The notes: a model not told the origin generated them from the sequence alone. A stretch of 64,000 nt of DNA from Tubulanus polymorphus (GCF_964204645.1 NC_134029.1:20974450-21038449); one strand, 5' to 3'; counted from the first letter of the stretch, positions 1-19,366 are shown. Program-made: numbers and translations.

Positions 1-3000
1 CCAAGTGTTTTAAGTACATGCGCATCATTTCCAACGCCTGAAGAAATATCTACATATATCTAGTGATTGTGTAGCTGGCCAAAATATATATGTACCGATA
101 TATATGACTCCCATATTATTGACGCAAACATTATTTGCTCTACGTCTATCGTTAAACAGTCTTTTGATAGCAAAACCATAGGAAATGCATCGTTCATGTG
201 TTTCTATTCTGTGCACCTGACAGTTGAAGATTAATATGCTTTTAAGTACTTATTTTAAACCACCGTTTCGATAGTTAACTTGACCCTACAAAATCGAATG
301 CAGTGCGAGTCCATATGTGTTATTTTTCTGGCGTTTTTTTTTTGTCTTCTAAATTCAATGCTCAGACGTTTTCATATCGGGTATATTTTGAATTCGATCG
401 CCTTTCCGTTTGAAACATCTCAGTTATGATATAGAAATCGACCCAATTCCAACATCTGTCGATACAGATACGTATATCAGATTTACATGGATTTTTTTCT
501 CGCCGTTCTTTGTATTGCGATATATAAATTATTTTTGTATTGGCATATCATATGTAACGAATTTGCTCGTGAATGTCACGGTTGTCTTATGTAAAATGAA
601 ATGGGTGCCATAAATCCATTTGTAAAGCAACCAATTTATCACGTTTAAGTATTTATTATCAACTCTCTTTATAAAGTATCCAAAAATTAATAATACACCT
701 GCATTGCGCACGTCTGCGAAGATAAACGAGCTGTTTTTGAAACGCTTTTTATATAACCAATTTCACCTGCCACATAAATTAGACAGTCGTGACCGAGAAG
801 AACCATATTGGAGAAAAATTGAATCTCTCCACTGAAGTATTCGATGGCTTATTTTTTTAGGGACGATTAACTTTTAAAATTCTACAATAAATCACTCATC
901 GAAATACTCGTAATGTAGTCAATTGACTTTAATATCGCTAACTCACAATAGATAATGTAGCCCTGGGGTGCTTAAGTTTTTGCCCCTGTTTTACAAATAA
1001 TGTCCTGTTTTACAAGCTTCCGACAAAAATGGTTTCACTCACAATTCCTTTTTTATACAAGCGTTTTTTTTAGAACAACATGTATAACTAACTAGCGATA
1101 TCCACGCCCCAGGCGACCCCCAGGCGGCTTTATTTTCACCGTTATGGTCTCTTCCACTAATACACATTATAAATGAAAAACCAACAGTGAAACTGTCATT
1201 ATCTGGAACGTCTTATGGTGTTAGTTCTGAATCAATTGAACAATTAAACTTAAAATAAAATGATGATTGAATCACATCACCCTGGATTTAGGTTGCATAT
1301 AGCCGAAGGCCTCAATCTGGCCGAGGGTTATAATATAGAAATGGAACAAAAATGAGCCCTACATGTTATATGGAGCCAAATATACGCATCGATAATGTAC
1401 ATGCATAATCCTTATATTTTTATATTTTTTTACAAATAAGATAGATCAAGGTTCCAACAATTCATACACCTGACTTAATTCTCGTGATTTATTGGTGATA
1501 TTTTCAAATGGTTCAAAATATCCGTAAATCAATTTCAAAAAAAATCCGTCCATGTTTCTGCAATTACATAAGATTAATTTCTCGAAATAGACCAAGTTCG
1601 TATTCTTTCCGCGTTTAGAAAAGACATTAATAATTCTTTTCTTCTGGTTGCTCACTTCAAAAAACGGATTCGCCGAACTTATTGCTCAAAAGGAAAGAAC
1701 TTTCCATTGGAACATGCATACAAACCGCCAATGTTCATTGTGTAGGACGCGGAAAGGTAATATTTCAGAATTTTGATAACTATTTTCTTTTCGATATTTC
1801 CTTTCGAAAAATATGTTGGTGTGAATCCATGATGGGACACTGCACTTTATTTGTTTCGGTGATGTATGGTACATAGGTTGCAAATTCGGGGAGTGGTTGT
1901 ATATGTAACGGGCTTTTCCAGGTGAATCAAAATTTTCTAATGATTTTGATGAAAATCTAACAATAATTTTTTCCACGGGAAGAAATATATAGATAGAAAT
2001 TACTTGATTTGTCATACGTACGTATACGATATTATTGCTAGAAAAATGTATGGTTTTCATTATTGAAATCTTAATCAGAAAATTGCGTACGTCATTCGCA
2101 AAATTCTGCTGAATATCTAACGATCTTTATATCTAATCATATATACGCAGTTGTTTATAGTAATTTGCCGGTGTTTTGTGTTAATGATCCGTGCCTTAGG
2201 CAGAAAACGATTCAAGGCTACGACAACGGAATTTCTATCATTCACATGAATGAACCATTGAGTTTGACTTTAAGTCAATTGAAACGGTCGAGATTTTTTA
2301 ACCAGCTCATTACACACAAAACATCAACATGTCAAGCGTTGACCTGAAATTCTTTATTCGAAGTTTCTACTTCTCTTTATCTCAGAAGTCATTCGCTTTG
2401 TTATGCAATTTTCTTTTTTTAATAGCGCGCCGTTGTATCCCCTTCGTTTTACTTTTCTTAAAGATCGTCGTCACGCGTAGTCACAATGTCAAGCTATACG
2501 AAAAATATAGCAACCGTTTAGTTTTAAGTACTGCGTAGGTACCTGAGAATATACGAGATATTTTTCGAATTTTGCGGAAAAGTTTGAAAGTCGGGGACAT
2601 TCTTATTCTGGAATAATTTTCTATCGAAATAGAACAAAAAAAAGCGCTCGCGAAAATACAACTTTTGCAAGACGGATAGCTAGCTTTATTTATCGATTAT
2701 AATTTCGTAACGGAATATTTCATATCATTCATAATGGGATTTTTGTAATGATCTTTTTCACGAATTCATAGAACTATGAAAATGTTTTTCTAAAAACCAA
2801 ACACAAGATAAAACGGGAAATTAAAGGATAGGATATATTCTATATTGACCTCGTTCATTTATGGTAAGATGTTATTGAATGTTACGTTTTCAGGTGGTTT
2901 TCTATCCTTCTTTCTCTTGCGTGGGAAAATATGTTCCGCGTACGGGAAAATAATTATCATTTCGACAATGACGCCAATAATTCTTTTAATTTCACAAAAT

Positions 3001-4064
3001 GATTTTTGTTTCCTCCCTTGGGTGACAGGTGCACGTAAAAGAAAGCCTTCTAAAATTTGAAAAATATTTCGGCTGATAGATCTAGAAGTTGTATACTAAA
3101 TTCAACAGGGATGAATATTTAGATACTTACCTAAAACAGGATATATTTCATTAATTCGACTTCATTCAAGTTTTTCCCCTTGACACGTCTTCTTGTCGTT
3201 ATAGGTTCTCTATGAATATCTAGTGGATTATCAATGAATGATGACATTCCGTAGCTGATATGGGACTGATGTTCAAATTGATGAGTGTTATCGTGGTTGT
3301 CTTGTTTTTCAACTACGGCCTTCCTGGTATGTATGACTGGCGTCGTCGCGCGCAGGACCAATTTTAGAAAAAAATGTTTCTTTGGTCGAAAATGTGTGGT
3401 GGCTGCTTCGGGCCATAACAAAATTCCTTATATGCAAATCAGGGCGCCAAAACGAACAAAGCAGAATTTTCTCTAAAAATCCGTTTGGCGCGCAGTTTTA
3501 TAGAAATCCATTTTGGCGCACAGATTTTTCCGCGATTTGGGGCAGTTATTTCAATCTTGGCACCCCCGGGCGCCAAGAAGAATATTTCCTCGCCAAAACA
3601 AATTTTTGAAAGGGAATTCGACGTGCCATATCGCCCGAATCAGCCACTATCTGATCGCGTCGAGATTCTTTTTTAGAATATCGAAACACATTCGAACAAT
3701 CCGCTTATTGTTCGTCATAATAAATCATATAAATTTTCACTAAATTCGTCAGCATTTTTCAGTCCCTTTATGCACATCCTATAGTAATTCAGTCACAAAA
3801 ATTAGAAAATTGTAAAAAATTGCCGCTCCCTACTGGTACGAATAATGCGGATTTGGCTGCGTACCGCCTGAGCATCGAAGTCATAAGAATGAAATGTACC
3901 CCCCGATTATTGATATTGAAAATAGACACTGAAACCCGCAGGATTTCTTCATAAAGCTTGGTTTTAATTGATTCTACTCGGATCTGTTATCTCGGTTTAG
4001 AAACCTATTGACATGATGTCGTCCGGGTAAATTAATTGACGACGCGCGCGTATTTTCATTTCAG
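1..4064. other. 5' flank without a supported gene
   Basis: Only short ORFs without domain character are visible. The first exon (5' UTR and signal peptide) of the ShK-CCP gene beginning at 4065 must lie somewhere here or further left, ending in phase 1, but I could not identify it convincingly. One inverted-repeat element lies at about 3397-3650 and is listed separately. Confidence 0.6.
3397..3650. repeat. Short inverted-repeat element (MITE-like), family 1, copy 1
   Basis: The left end reads TGGTGGCTGCTTCGGGCCATA and the right end, on the opposite strand, ATAGTGGCTGATTCGGGC, so the ends form an imperfect terminal inverted repeat of about 20 bp around 250 bp of non-coding DNA. A second copy with the same ends lies at 18584-18918. 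No transposase ORF is present, so it is probably a non-autonomous DNA element. Exact ends and target duplication are not resolved. Confidence 0.55.
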
Positions 4065-7000
4065 AATGCCTCGACCGAAATAAGAATTGTAAATTTTGGA
4101 GCGGAATCGGAGAATGCGACAAGAATTTCGGTTGGATGTGGGAAAATTGTCCGATCTCTTGTAACTCGTCTTGCATGTGCCCGAGTACGTTATCGTTTTT
4201 CATTTATTCATTCATATTTTATTGCCCACAAAATTAATTTGCGTAGAGCGCAAAGTACAAATTCACAAAAATTGTTTTAACAAGATGGTTAATTAAAACA
4301 ATAGTTCAAAAGTATTTTAAGCCTTTTCTGATATAAGTCGAGACGAGTTCTTCCTCTATAGTTTATAAGTTGGCAGAGTTTTAAATGACTCGGTCTAAAT
4401 TCTATAGTAAAGTTTTGTGTGCTGCGCGTATGTCATTGAAACAGGGACAAATTAACAAAAAAATGGTATTCGTCTCCAAGTACGGCTGTGTTGTATATCA
4501 GTTGTATGTCGAATTATTTCATCGTGTGTCAATTTTCGTTTTGACATAACATCGAATTTTTAAGCTTTCTACAACGATTCATCTTTCGTTTTTTCTTCAT
4601 GATCAGACGAAACATTTTCACCGAGCTCTATCGCGGATACGATGTGTTATGACTGCGCTTATTACGTACAGAACGACTACTGTCTCGACTATCCAGATTT
4701 CATGGCTACAGCGTGTAACACTTCCTGCGAATATCAAAATGGTAAAGTTTCACCAAAGCGGAGAGTTAAGAAAAATATATTTCCACGATGATTTTGTCAC
4801 ATCATAAATCGAATTCACTTGCTGACGTCACTTCAACTAAAATGAATTTCGATTATTGTAAAATACATAGTGGACTTGCATCTTGCATCCAACAAGCTTA
4901 AGCTCCATGTTTTTGGTCAAATCTGTTGTAAAGAAGATAGAGTCGTCACCGGACTCAAAATTACCGAAATAAGTTAAGATTTCCTCGAAATTACTGAAAA
5001 TAAATTAGATTCATTTCATTCTTTTTTCAGTTATAACGTGTCCGTTTGATTTACCAATTTTCGATTTGACGATATCGATAATAACGGCAGAAAATCGATG
5101 GATGTCAAAGGTGATATATTCATGTGTCGACTGGGCCAGACAGGTTGTTAGTGAGAGCAATACCGGTACTAGAGTTTGTGTCAGAACTGGAAAGTGGATT
5201 AGAACGAGGAAAGATCCCGAATGTGCTGGTAATCTATTTATACAATTTTGAAAATCCTTTCTATTGGCATTGCTGTGGATATCTAAGTTACACTTGGTGA
5301 AGATGAAAAATTCCATTTTTGACGAAAGATGTGAAAATATAATCAAAACATTCTGGAATTTCCACTGGGTATCAATGCATTCAGTTCATTTTTTCAGTGA
5401 TAAAGTGCCCCACCCCCGACACAGTGCCCCATGCTACATGGACGACTAATGCAACGACAACAGGCGTTTACTGGTATCAAACAGTGTTAAACTATACATG
5501 TGATCCCGGGTACCACGTAAAATCCGGTTCCTTATCGAGAACATGTCAGTCTAATTCAAGCTGGTTTGGATGGACCGAGCCCTGGTCGTTAGTTTGTTCG
5601 AGTACGTATTATGTACAGTCGTTCTAACTTTTGAAGTCTGTAAAATATTTTGACGATCAAATCGAACTCCTTTACAGAACGATGTTTCGCTGCACCATCT
5701 ATCGAGAACGGAGTATTTCAAACTAACGAGGATTTCACAGGAGGGACGACTGTTTACTCGTGCAATGTTGGCTATAGAATGGTTGGCGCCTCGTCCATCA
5801 CTTGTGGGGCAGATGGCACATGGCCAGCGCCACCTACATGTACACGTAAGTATGAAAATTTATTCAGATTAAGGCCTTTTTATGAACACTCGATTAGTAT
5901 ATTCGAGTATGCAAAACGTTTTTATGAGCATGGATTATGTCATAATCCGTCATTTTTATGAACATTTATGAACATCCAACCGATATGGTGTTCTCGGTAG
6001 GTCGCTGCTGAGTAGGCCATAATTGAATAATTTCTACCTGGCGTTTTATCAACCAACATACCCGGTTATGCTTATTGACACTAATCGGCTATATAATCTA
6101 AATAGCTAATCTATTTCGATTTTGCTGGTTCATAAAAAGGCCTTTTCCAATTCCATCCTCGCTTGCCAGGGTATGGTTGCCGCTCGCACGCCAACATAAT
6201 CCCTGTCCGCAAACCCCTCATTGGTCTATTACACCGCCCAATATTTCTTGGGCGGACAGGTTGCCGCTTAGCGGCCACCACTCTATGTATTAAGCCAATC
6301 AGATGCTTTGGACTGATAGCGCGAATCTGCTGGTGAAAAACAACACATCTGATCGGCAAACGAGTATGATCCAATTCAAATTATATCAACGTTCAATGTT
6401 GGTTTTTTCGCTTTTTAGTTATGTCATGTGGCGATCCTCCGAGTATCGATCAAGGGTCATACGGAGCTACAGAAGGTGTTATTAACAGTACTGTCGAATA
6501 TTCGTGCAATGCGGGTGCCTCAATAGAAGGAGAAAAGACCATGAAATGTGTACTTGCCGACGCATCAGGATCGGCAGCCATCTGGAGAAAATCTCCTCCA
6601 ACATGTATAGGTATTTTTGTGGAAAATTTCATCCTTCAGTTTTCTGCTTATGTGGCCATTGATTTAAACGAGACTCACCAAACTCGCCTAACTCAATTTA
6701 TATCCAAGGTCACAAAATTTGAAATAGCGAACCAATTTCTTTTCAAGCGGTCGACTGTGGACAACCACCGACTTTACAGAATGCCCAGGTAGAAATCACT
6801 TCGACCACGTTTCCTAATACAGTAACGTACGTCTGCGATAGTCAACATTTCCTCGTCGGTAACTCTCAAATCAAATGCGACGAAACTGGGAAATGGTCTG
6901 GCGAAATCCCTCGTTGCCAAAGTAAGCATTCCAGAACATAAGTTGACTTGAACCATCGTTTTATGCCCGTCGCTGACGAGGCATAATTGGTGCATTAATA

Positions 7001-9714
7001 TATTACGTTTGGTGGCGGGAACGTCTAAAATATCGTGTTTGCATAAAAACTTTAATCCAATTATCTTCGTTGTATAGTATTTCCATATTCGGTGCTCATT
7101 TCTAGATTGGGTGATGATTGCGTTAATTGTTAGTGGAATACTCGGCCTCATCATTCTTATCGTAGTTATCATTTTCATCGTGAAATGCTGCTTAGCAAAA
7201 AGAAGAAAAGCCAATACTGACAAGGCGAGTAGAATAATCGTTATTCCTATGATCAATTATTTTGCACCCATAATCTTTATATTTTAGAATGAAATATCTC
7301 TATTTCAGGACGATAAGAAGCCTATCACGCACAAGTCGAATGGTATCGATGACGAAGAACATGCCAATATAGTTGTTAGCAATGAAACATCAGAATCCAA
7401 AGTGATACTCATAACACCGATCGAGTCACAGGTTAAAATCGATCAACCCGATGTTGAATCTGGTGCAGAAGGCCATGTACATGGCATTGCAGAGAGCAAA
7501 ACAGAAATTGATGATATGAGAGAGAAGTCTAATGCTAAAAATGAGCAGGAGGTCCCCGAAAAAACAAAAATACCTGCAATTTTACCTGTTCCAGAGAAAA
7601 ACCAGCTGCTGCAGAATAAGATGATGACTTCTGGAACACCTAGTTTACCCGCATTAGCTTCAGTTGAATATATCGATAACCAGCCTCTGGAAAATGAAGA
7701 GGCAGTTCCTGGCAGAACAAGTGTGCCTATTTCTTTTCCTAGGAAGTATATCGAAAACCAAGCGCAAGAAAATGATAAAGAGATCACTCGTGTAACGCTT
7801 CCTCCTCTTTTTTCTGAGAAATATATCGAAAAACACCCGGCTGGTACGATTATTACTCCCGTGCTTGTACCAGATGATTATACCGAAAAACTACCATCAG
7901 ATGCACTAGTGAAAGTTGAGAAAGAAGACCACCAAGATGAAGCTAATACACTGCGAAAGAAAAAGGACGACAAAGGGATGTTATCAATTGATACACTAGG
8001 TAAAGTTGAGAAAGTAGAAGACCATCATCACCAAGCTAATGAGAAATATGGAGAAAGACTAGGCGAGAAAGAACAATTCCGTCAAGATGACGCTAATACA
8101 TCGCAAAAAGAAAAAAACGACGAAGGAATGTTGTCAACTGAAGGACTAGTTAACGATGAGGAAGTAGAAGACCATCATGACCAAACTAATGAGATAGATG
8201 GAGGAATGTTACCAATTAATAGACTAAGTGATAAAGAACAATTCCGTCAAGATGAAGCTACATCGCAAAAAGACGACCATCATGACCAAACTAATGCATC
8301 AAAGGTAGAGGTGGAGGAAGGAATGTTGCCAACTGATGCATTAGTGAAAGTAGAGAATAAAGACGAATCTAATGCATCACAGAAAGAGAATAACGAGAAT
8401 AACAGTGAAGGAATGTCGTCAACCGATGTTATGATTCAAGTTAAACCCCGTCATACACAAAACAATGAAGTAGCTAATGGGGCTGACGAACTCACCCTTC
8501 AGGAAGATAATCTAAATGAGAAGGTGTTGCCCAACGATGTTCCAGTTTTCATCGAACCCGAGCAAGTACTTCCGAAAGCGGAATCATTGTCTACTCATCA
8601 AGTGAACGCTAGTGCACTACAAAAAGAGAAAACGAACATTAAGCCAAGGCCTGGCCAGGCCAAACCGACTCTAAGTTTGGCTGCACCTATCCCTAACCAT
8701 ACGAAGTCTGGTGTTGGTAAACCTAAAGCTAATGTACTAACTTTCCCCGGTCGTAATCCTATAGATGGACGTTCACGGGTTGAGTGTTGGAATTTGCTTC
8801 CACCTATAAACCATGAGGAAACTCGTAAAACTAACGCTGCTACTGGAGTTGGCAGCAAATTGCGTTCAATTAGTAAGGACAGATCGAAAGAAATCTTTGA
8901 CCCTGATGTTATTTCTGACAAGAGGCCCAAGGCCAATCCCAATTTGGAAGGATTAAATCGAAAGACAGATAAGTTATTTGGAAAATCACCATATTTGGCT
9001 TCTTTAGGTAGGATAATCCCACCAAAAGAAATTGCCGCTCAGAAACTTCCCGAACCGGAGCCTGAGGCTCCGAAACCACTTGTGAGTTGTCACGAACTAC
9101 ATAAACCGCCAGTTCATGATAGTATACCGTTATCACCGTTGCGAAACAAACATAAAGTGTCTGTCAGCCCTACAAAAACTGAAAGATCAATGAAGTCGGA
9201 TAAGAATGCGCCGAAAGTACCTCGACAGAAACATGTGAAGTCACCACAACTACCTCCTATTGTTCCACAAATACCCGAAGTGAAAAGTACTACTGTGGAG
9301 TCTATGGCACAATTGCCATCGATAAGTACCGCCTCAAAAAGATTGGAAAGCCTGGGTACCCCGAGTTCCGGAACTCGGCGAGCAACCAGATCGCACAGTC
9401 CGAAAAACAATAAGGTTGTTCCGGCAGATTTAAAATCTTCATTGTCATCTGTACATATCGATATAGATGAGCATCAGAGTAACGTCGAGGGTCGTCCTCG
9501 AATGGAATGGGGTAAATTGTTACCCTGGCACTCTGATAGCACTAGCTCAGGATCTTTTCATACTCGCGCCACGTCGAGTTCGGCATTTTCCGGTTCAAGT
9601 TCCGGTTATTCTTCTGCGTACGAGACAAATGGGCTGAATTACCTAGCGTGGTTAGCAGGAACTAGCGAGGAGAACGCGCCGAAATATTCAAATATCAGAA
9701 CATCAAATATATAG
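4065..9714 (+). CDS. Type I membrane protein, 2 ShK + 5 CCP domains, 800-residue cytoplasmic tail (5' end missing)
   Basis: Nine exons by splice consensus: 4065-4184, 4607-4741, 5031-5228, 5398-5601, 5678-5845, 6419-6610, 6748-6921, 7106-7224, 7309-9714. The seven extracellular exons are all phase 1-1, one domain each. Exons 1-2 encode ShK-type six-cysteine domains (NCKFW-SGIGEC, then W-M-W-ENCP). Exon 3 is an atypical four-cysteine CCP domain and exons 4-7 are CCP/sushi domains (C...Y-x-C...C...W...C). Exon 8 holds a membrane helix (WVMIALIVSGILGLIILIVV onward) and a basic stop-transfer. The last exon is an 801-residue tail, rich in charged residues, with a degenerate repeat around GML-x4-L-x3-E (7970-8430), PxxP stretches and a C-terminal motif shared with the gene at 13219. 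The last four residues, TSNI, resemble a class I PDZ ligand. The intron at 7225 has a GC donor. ShK here is a common extracellular module, not a toxin call. Surface recognition or adhesion is inferred. The signal-peptide exon was not found. Confidence 0.85.
5871..6144. repeat. Inverted repeat in an intron of the first ShK-CCP gene
   Basis: AAGGCCTTTTTATGAAC at 5871-5887 is repeated exactly, in inverse orientation, at 6128-6144. The 240 bp between has no coding signal. The pair lies in the 573-bp intron between exons 5 and 6 and looks like a small non-autonomous DNA element. A related end (GGTTCATGAAAAGGTCGG) is visible near 23174. Confidence 0.5.
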
Positions 9715-12700
9715 TTCCTAGGCATATCATATGCATTTAATAATTCTGTTTCGTAATGGACATGTGTATCATGATAATTTATCAATATTGAACATTCATT
9801 AACTTATTTAACCTGACAATAATCTTTACCCAAATTTTGTTGAATATCGTTTTTTATTTCATAGTCTGTCTTCACTTTTATTTCTGGGATGGTATTTTTC
9901 CTCCATTCTCATTTGATATGCACTGGTTATTATGGTCGACTAATTATAGCCTCTGATCAGGACGAAACTCGTTATTAAGCAGTCACTGATCGACTCTAAA
10001 TAGAACCTAAAGAAACATAAAAAAGTAGATCATTCCCGAAGGCAATGACACACTCACTCACCCGCCTAGTTGACTAGTCGTTACGGTATGTGATTGGACC
10101 ACCTCAAGTGAACCAGATTACTATCGCATTAAATGCATAGTTTTCCCGAAACAATGTCTCGTTTGGTGATTATTGATGTTACTGTCAAGGTTACTCTGTG
10201 TAACACTCAAAACACTATTAAAAAATAGCCACTAAGGGAAAGGGATTGACGTATGAATCAGTTTCTCAAGATTCTTCAAAATACGCCCATATAAAATTGA
10301 TAATAACCAGTCATATAAAATTGATCAAAAGAATACATAAGCCACTCGACAAAATGTTCCCGATTGAATGAACGTCGTAACTGATAATTGATTACCTCGA
10401 ATTCTTAACGTTTTAAACTCACATTTGTCAGTCTCGTATTTATTGTATTGGACGCGATTTCATTCCGAATATTCACGCTAAATTGAAGACGAATTATCGG
10501 CTTGGTTCATTTGAAATTTATTTTTAAAAAGTACTTCTCTGCCCTATGGGTGTAATAAAACGTGATTTCCTTACGAAACACCACATAGGATTTAAAAAAG
10601 TGCGGTGCAAATTTCATCTGCAACAACAAACACTTCGTCGGTCGATTCAATCGAAGTAACGCCACATATTTCAAAGGTTGGTTTTAAGATCTAGCTGTGA
10701 TGAAACGCATTATCCATACATATATTAATATTTTAATGGCATGAAACAATTTTGCCGCTTAGTGAAGAAGAATCACAATCGACTTATATGAGAAGTGGGA
10801 CGTTATCATATTATCTACTTTAGAAAAAATGCATTCTAGCAATGTTTTATTTTGTAGAGCAGTTCTTGCAAATCTGTAACCCCCCCCCCCCCCATTAGAT
10901 GTGAGTTTTTGTTAATACTTCGGTATATTTCACATCCCCCCCCCCAGGTGTCAATTTTTGTCAATATTTGGGTATTTTTCAACGCATTAAATGATAAAAG
11001 TGAAAGGAATTCAGAACATAGAAAAGACTCGATACGTGTTTCTGATTTTAGTCAAAGTATTCACGAAAACACTTTGACGAGCAGTTGCATATTCAAAGAA
11101 TTCACCTGATATGACTTAATACAATTTCTTGTCTTGTGATAGTTATCAGGTATAGCGATCTCTTTTTTATCTTTTATTCATTTACACAAAGACTGTTAAC
11201 CTGTGTTTATAGTTATTAAAGAAGTACCTCATTATGCATTGAAACATTTATTCAAAGACCCTGAAACTACTGTCATTCATAATACATAATACTTTTTAAA
11301 AAAAACGGGACATACTTCGTACATCAAGGTAACGTTATTACAATCTTACAAAAGATTAATATATGATTCTTGTCAAAGCTGTTGGTTTCTTTAATGTCTT
11401 CAATTGAAGGGCTCCCATACTCGCAAAACCAGTAGGAGATAATGAAATTGCGTGTACGATCACACCATGGATAAATACGCCGCAATAATCATCAGAATAT
11501 AAGCTAAGATAATCAAAGGCGATTACGTTTTGTTAGGCAAAGATGTCTTGGAATATTACTAAATCAGTTTTCTTGACTGTTTGAAGCCCGCTGTTACGAT
11601 TATTTCACGAATCTTGGATTGAAGCACACGAGCGCCGTGTTAGAAAATCATGAGCGTATTTTGCTAAAGGTAGGTTTTTTTATTTCAAATGCCCGACAGG
11701 GTAGATAAGGGATTATAAATTCAACTTGAAATCTGTATGGTCTGAATTTTGTCGAAATTCTAATGCAGCTTAAATCACTGAAAATTCCTGCCTCTAGCTG
11801 TTCTGGGGGCATTTTCATCGAATCAATCATATAGTATCTCCGAGCAAATTCGGCACCTTTCTAAGTTAATAGATAGTATTTTGCTCTAATCTGTTAGAAA
11901 TATCCCCCGGGATAGCAAAGTGGCAGGAATTTCCAGCAATTCTAAACATTTCGAAATAAATTCTGACACATCAGCTTAGAGAAAAATCATTTTTATTAGA
12001 TATACATATTCGACGATTTGGTTCGAGATGTTACGTCAGCCTACGGTATCAAAAATAGTTTCATATGTCCTTAGATGATTCCGTAATAATGGACGAATGC
12101 CATATGATAAAATGGACCCGCACATAGCCTTATTTCATATATTCCCTCGGGATGCAATTGCGTTATTCATCTCTCAAAGGTCCTGATACACTTCCATAGA
12201 ATAATCATATGAAAATACGTTTTATGAAAAATTTCAAACAGAACGTAACGAAATCAACCAGAATTTGGACAGATCTTAATGATTTTCTTGAAATTCAAAT
12301 GATAACTATGACATGGATTTTCAATCAGTAAAACCTGTCGAATGTCAGTCGTAAATGAGGGGAAATATTTTTGCAGTAGATATTGACGAATCTGCAACCG
12401 TTTTCGTATATGTATTTCATTACTTTTAAAACGAACCTCTAATGAAAATATAAAGCTTGATCGACTATAAAACCAGGTCCTATTCTATCTAGAAAAAGAA
12501 ACACCATTTCAATCTATCACGCCTAACTGTTTAATGGTTGTGTCGCCCTGGATAAAAAGATTTTTGCCGCCGTTACCTGAAAACATGAAAATAGCACTTG
12601 ACGGGCATTTGTTTCGAGTATGATATATTTCAACCTGCGCTGAGTTTGATTAATATGACCTGACGAGGTTTACCATTCAATAAATTCAAGTCTTTTGAGC

Positions 12701-13218
12701 CTGGAAATTTCTATTTTGTTTGTTTGAATATATCGTCTCAGCATAGATAATCGAAATGGCAACGAACCGAATTTTAGGTCCGATCTTACAATGATAAAAA
12801 TAACCCATACATTAAAATGATAAATTTGTCTTACAAAAGAACATCGGTCCACGAAATTAAATCAATCAAGTTATGCAATTTAGATTTCTATCAGCATTTC
12901 GTAACGTCCAATTCACATTACCCAATGGCGGACAAAACGAACTGGAATATGTATTCCGTTCCATTCAAAATGTTAGAATGACATAAGCGTGATGCTACGG
13001 GTTCGCAAGACTACTCAAAACAAAGTTTTGCGAAGCCACAATTAAATGCACTTGAATAGATAATAATTAAATTGAAAATAAAGACGCAATCTTACAAATT
13101 CTAGGCTCAAATGAATGCAAAACTGTCAGGAGAAAGATTCTCGACAATATGACGACTATTCATAGATTTTCTTTTTATCAAAATCGTTATGTTTTTAGTG
13201 TTTTTCGGCTGTGGAGGA
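9715..13218. other. Intergenic, nothing coding seen
   Basis: This is 3.5 kb between two same-strand receptor genes, presumably the 3' UTR of the first and the promoter of the second. It contains homopolymer C runs (10880-10893 and 10936-10945). Short ORFs here lack domains and plausible splice partners. No clear polyadenylation signal was found close to the stop at 9714. Confidence 0.6.
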
Positions 13219-18452
<5,234 letters not shown>

Positions 18453-18583
18453 GACACTCGGCGCTCGTGCGACAAATTCGTCTCATTGATTTCGTAGACG
18501 GGCTCAAGCTGTGGTCATCCCAGAACAATCGCGGGAACAAATGGGGTGAAAATGTGTTTCTTATTGAAATATGACCGGTTTTT

Positions 18584-18918
18584 ATGGTGGCTGATTCGGG
18601 CCATACTGAACGCAGAATAAAAAACAAAAGATGTGCGAATAAACAGTTGCCCACCAGCATTTTTGCGACAGAAAATGAAGTCTCTCTCCCGGCGGGCAAC
18701 ATAGCACCAGCCGGTGGCACCGCCCCTGCTATAAGCCAGCCAGCCAATCAACGCAAAGTAAACACGTCCGTAAACAGTTAGGGAACTCAGGCCTAAAGTT
18801 GAACAAAATGTTCTGAATTCTGATCGCACGAGAACCAAATCGCATTCGTGTAAAACATTTCTATCGTGCTTCTTGCCGTTCAGGAAATCTTTCTAGTATC
18901 ATCCGAATCAGCCATTAT
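18584..18918. repeat. Short inverted-repeat element (MITE-like), family 1, copy 2
   Basis: The left end is ATGGTGGCTGATTCGGGCCATA and the right end, on the opposite strand, is ATAATGGCTGATTCGGATGAT. It matches the ends of the element at 3397-3650, while the interiors are largely different. It sits within the 3' UTR of the ShK-CCP gene ending at 18452. Confidence 0.55.
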
Positions 18919-18963
18919 AGTTTGTTGAGAGTTCTACATTTGTTTGTTTTTTTTTATATTGTA

Positions 18964-18969
18964 AATAAA
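18964..18969 (+). terminator. Poly(A) signal of the ShK-CCP gene ending at 18452
   Basis: AATAAA lies 512 bp after the stop and is followed by T-rich sequence. It is the first canonical hexamer downstream. Confidence 0.55.
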
Positions 18970-19366
18970 GAATTTTAGAAAATTTTTTTGCAAATGCGTG
19001 TATCCGTTTCTTTTTTTGGAAATCAACTACCGATACACTGAGTTTATCACATTTTTGTAAGAGGTCACCATTGAAGATTAGAATTCCGGTAAAAAGAAGG
19101 TGATATTCAACAGTTTATTTACAAATAAAAATGAATGAGGTAGATTTAACCATACAATAACATTATAACAACATATCTACCGTATTAATGCATAAATACA
19201 TACACAGTGATTTACAATGCGTTTTTGAAATATTCTCTACGAGAATTGGACAGAACCAACACAAAGCCATTTAATGGAAACAGGTATTGACGAGAAAAGT
19301 GAGACGCTTCGTAATGTGGGGTTTTTCACATTAGAAATATTCAAGTAACTTTTGCCTTACATTGAC

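Larger units (their letters stand above)
18453..19366. other. Convergent 3' UTRs of two ShK-CCP genes
   Basis: The plus-strand gene stops at 18452, with AATAAA at 18964-18969. The minus-strand gene stops at 19367, with a reverse-strand AATAAA at about 19114-19119. The two genes are thus tail to tail with roughly 140 bp between their poly(A) signals. An inverted-repeat element occupies about 18584-18918, inside the plus-strand 3' UTR. Confidence 0.7.

Noticed and set aside
487-600. Candidate signal-peptide exon for the first receptor (Met-Asp-Phe-Phe-Leu-Ala-Val start)
   Set aside because: No donor in the required phase 1 follows; it is 3.5 kb from the first certain exon, with no support for a link.
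2052-2088. Another candidate first exon ending C|GTACGT in phase 1
   Set aside because: The encoded peptide is too charged for a signal peptide and the site has no other support.
7443-9410. Minus-strand ORFs opposite the long cytoplasmic tail
   Set aside because: Shadow frames of a coding exon, with no independent splice or domain evidence.
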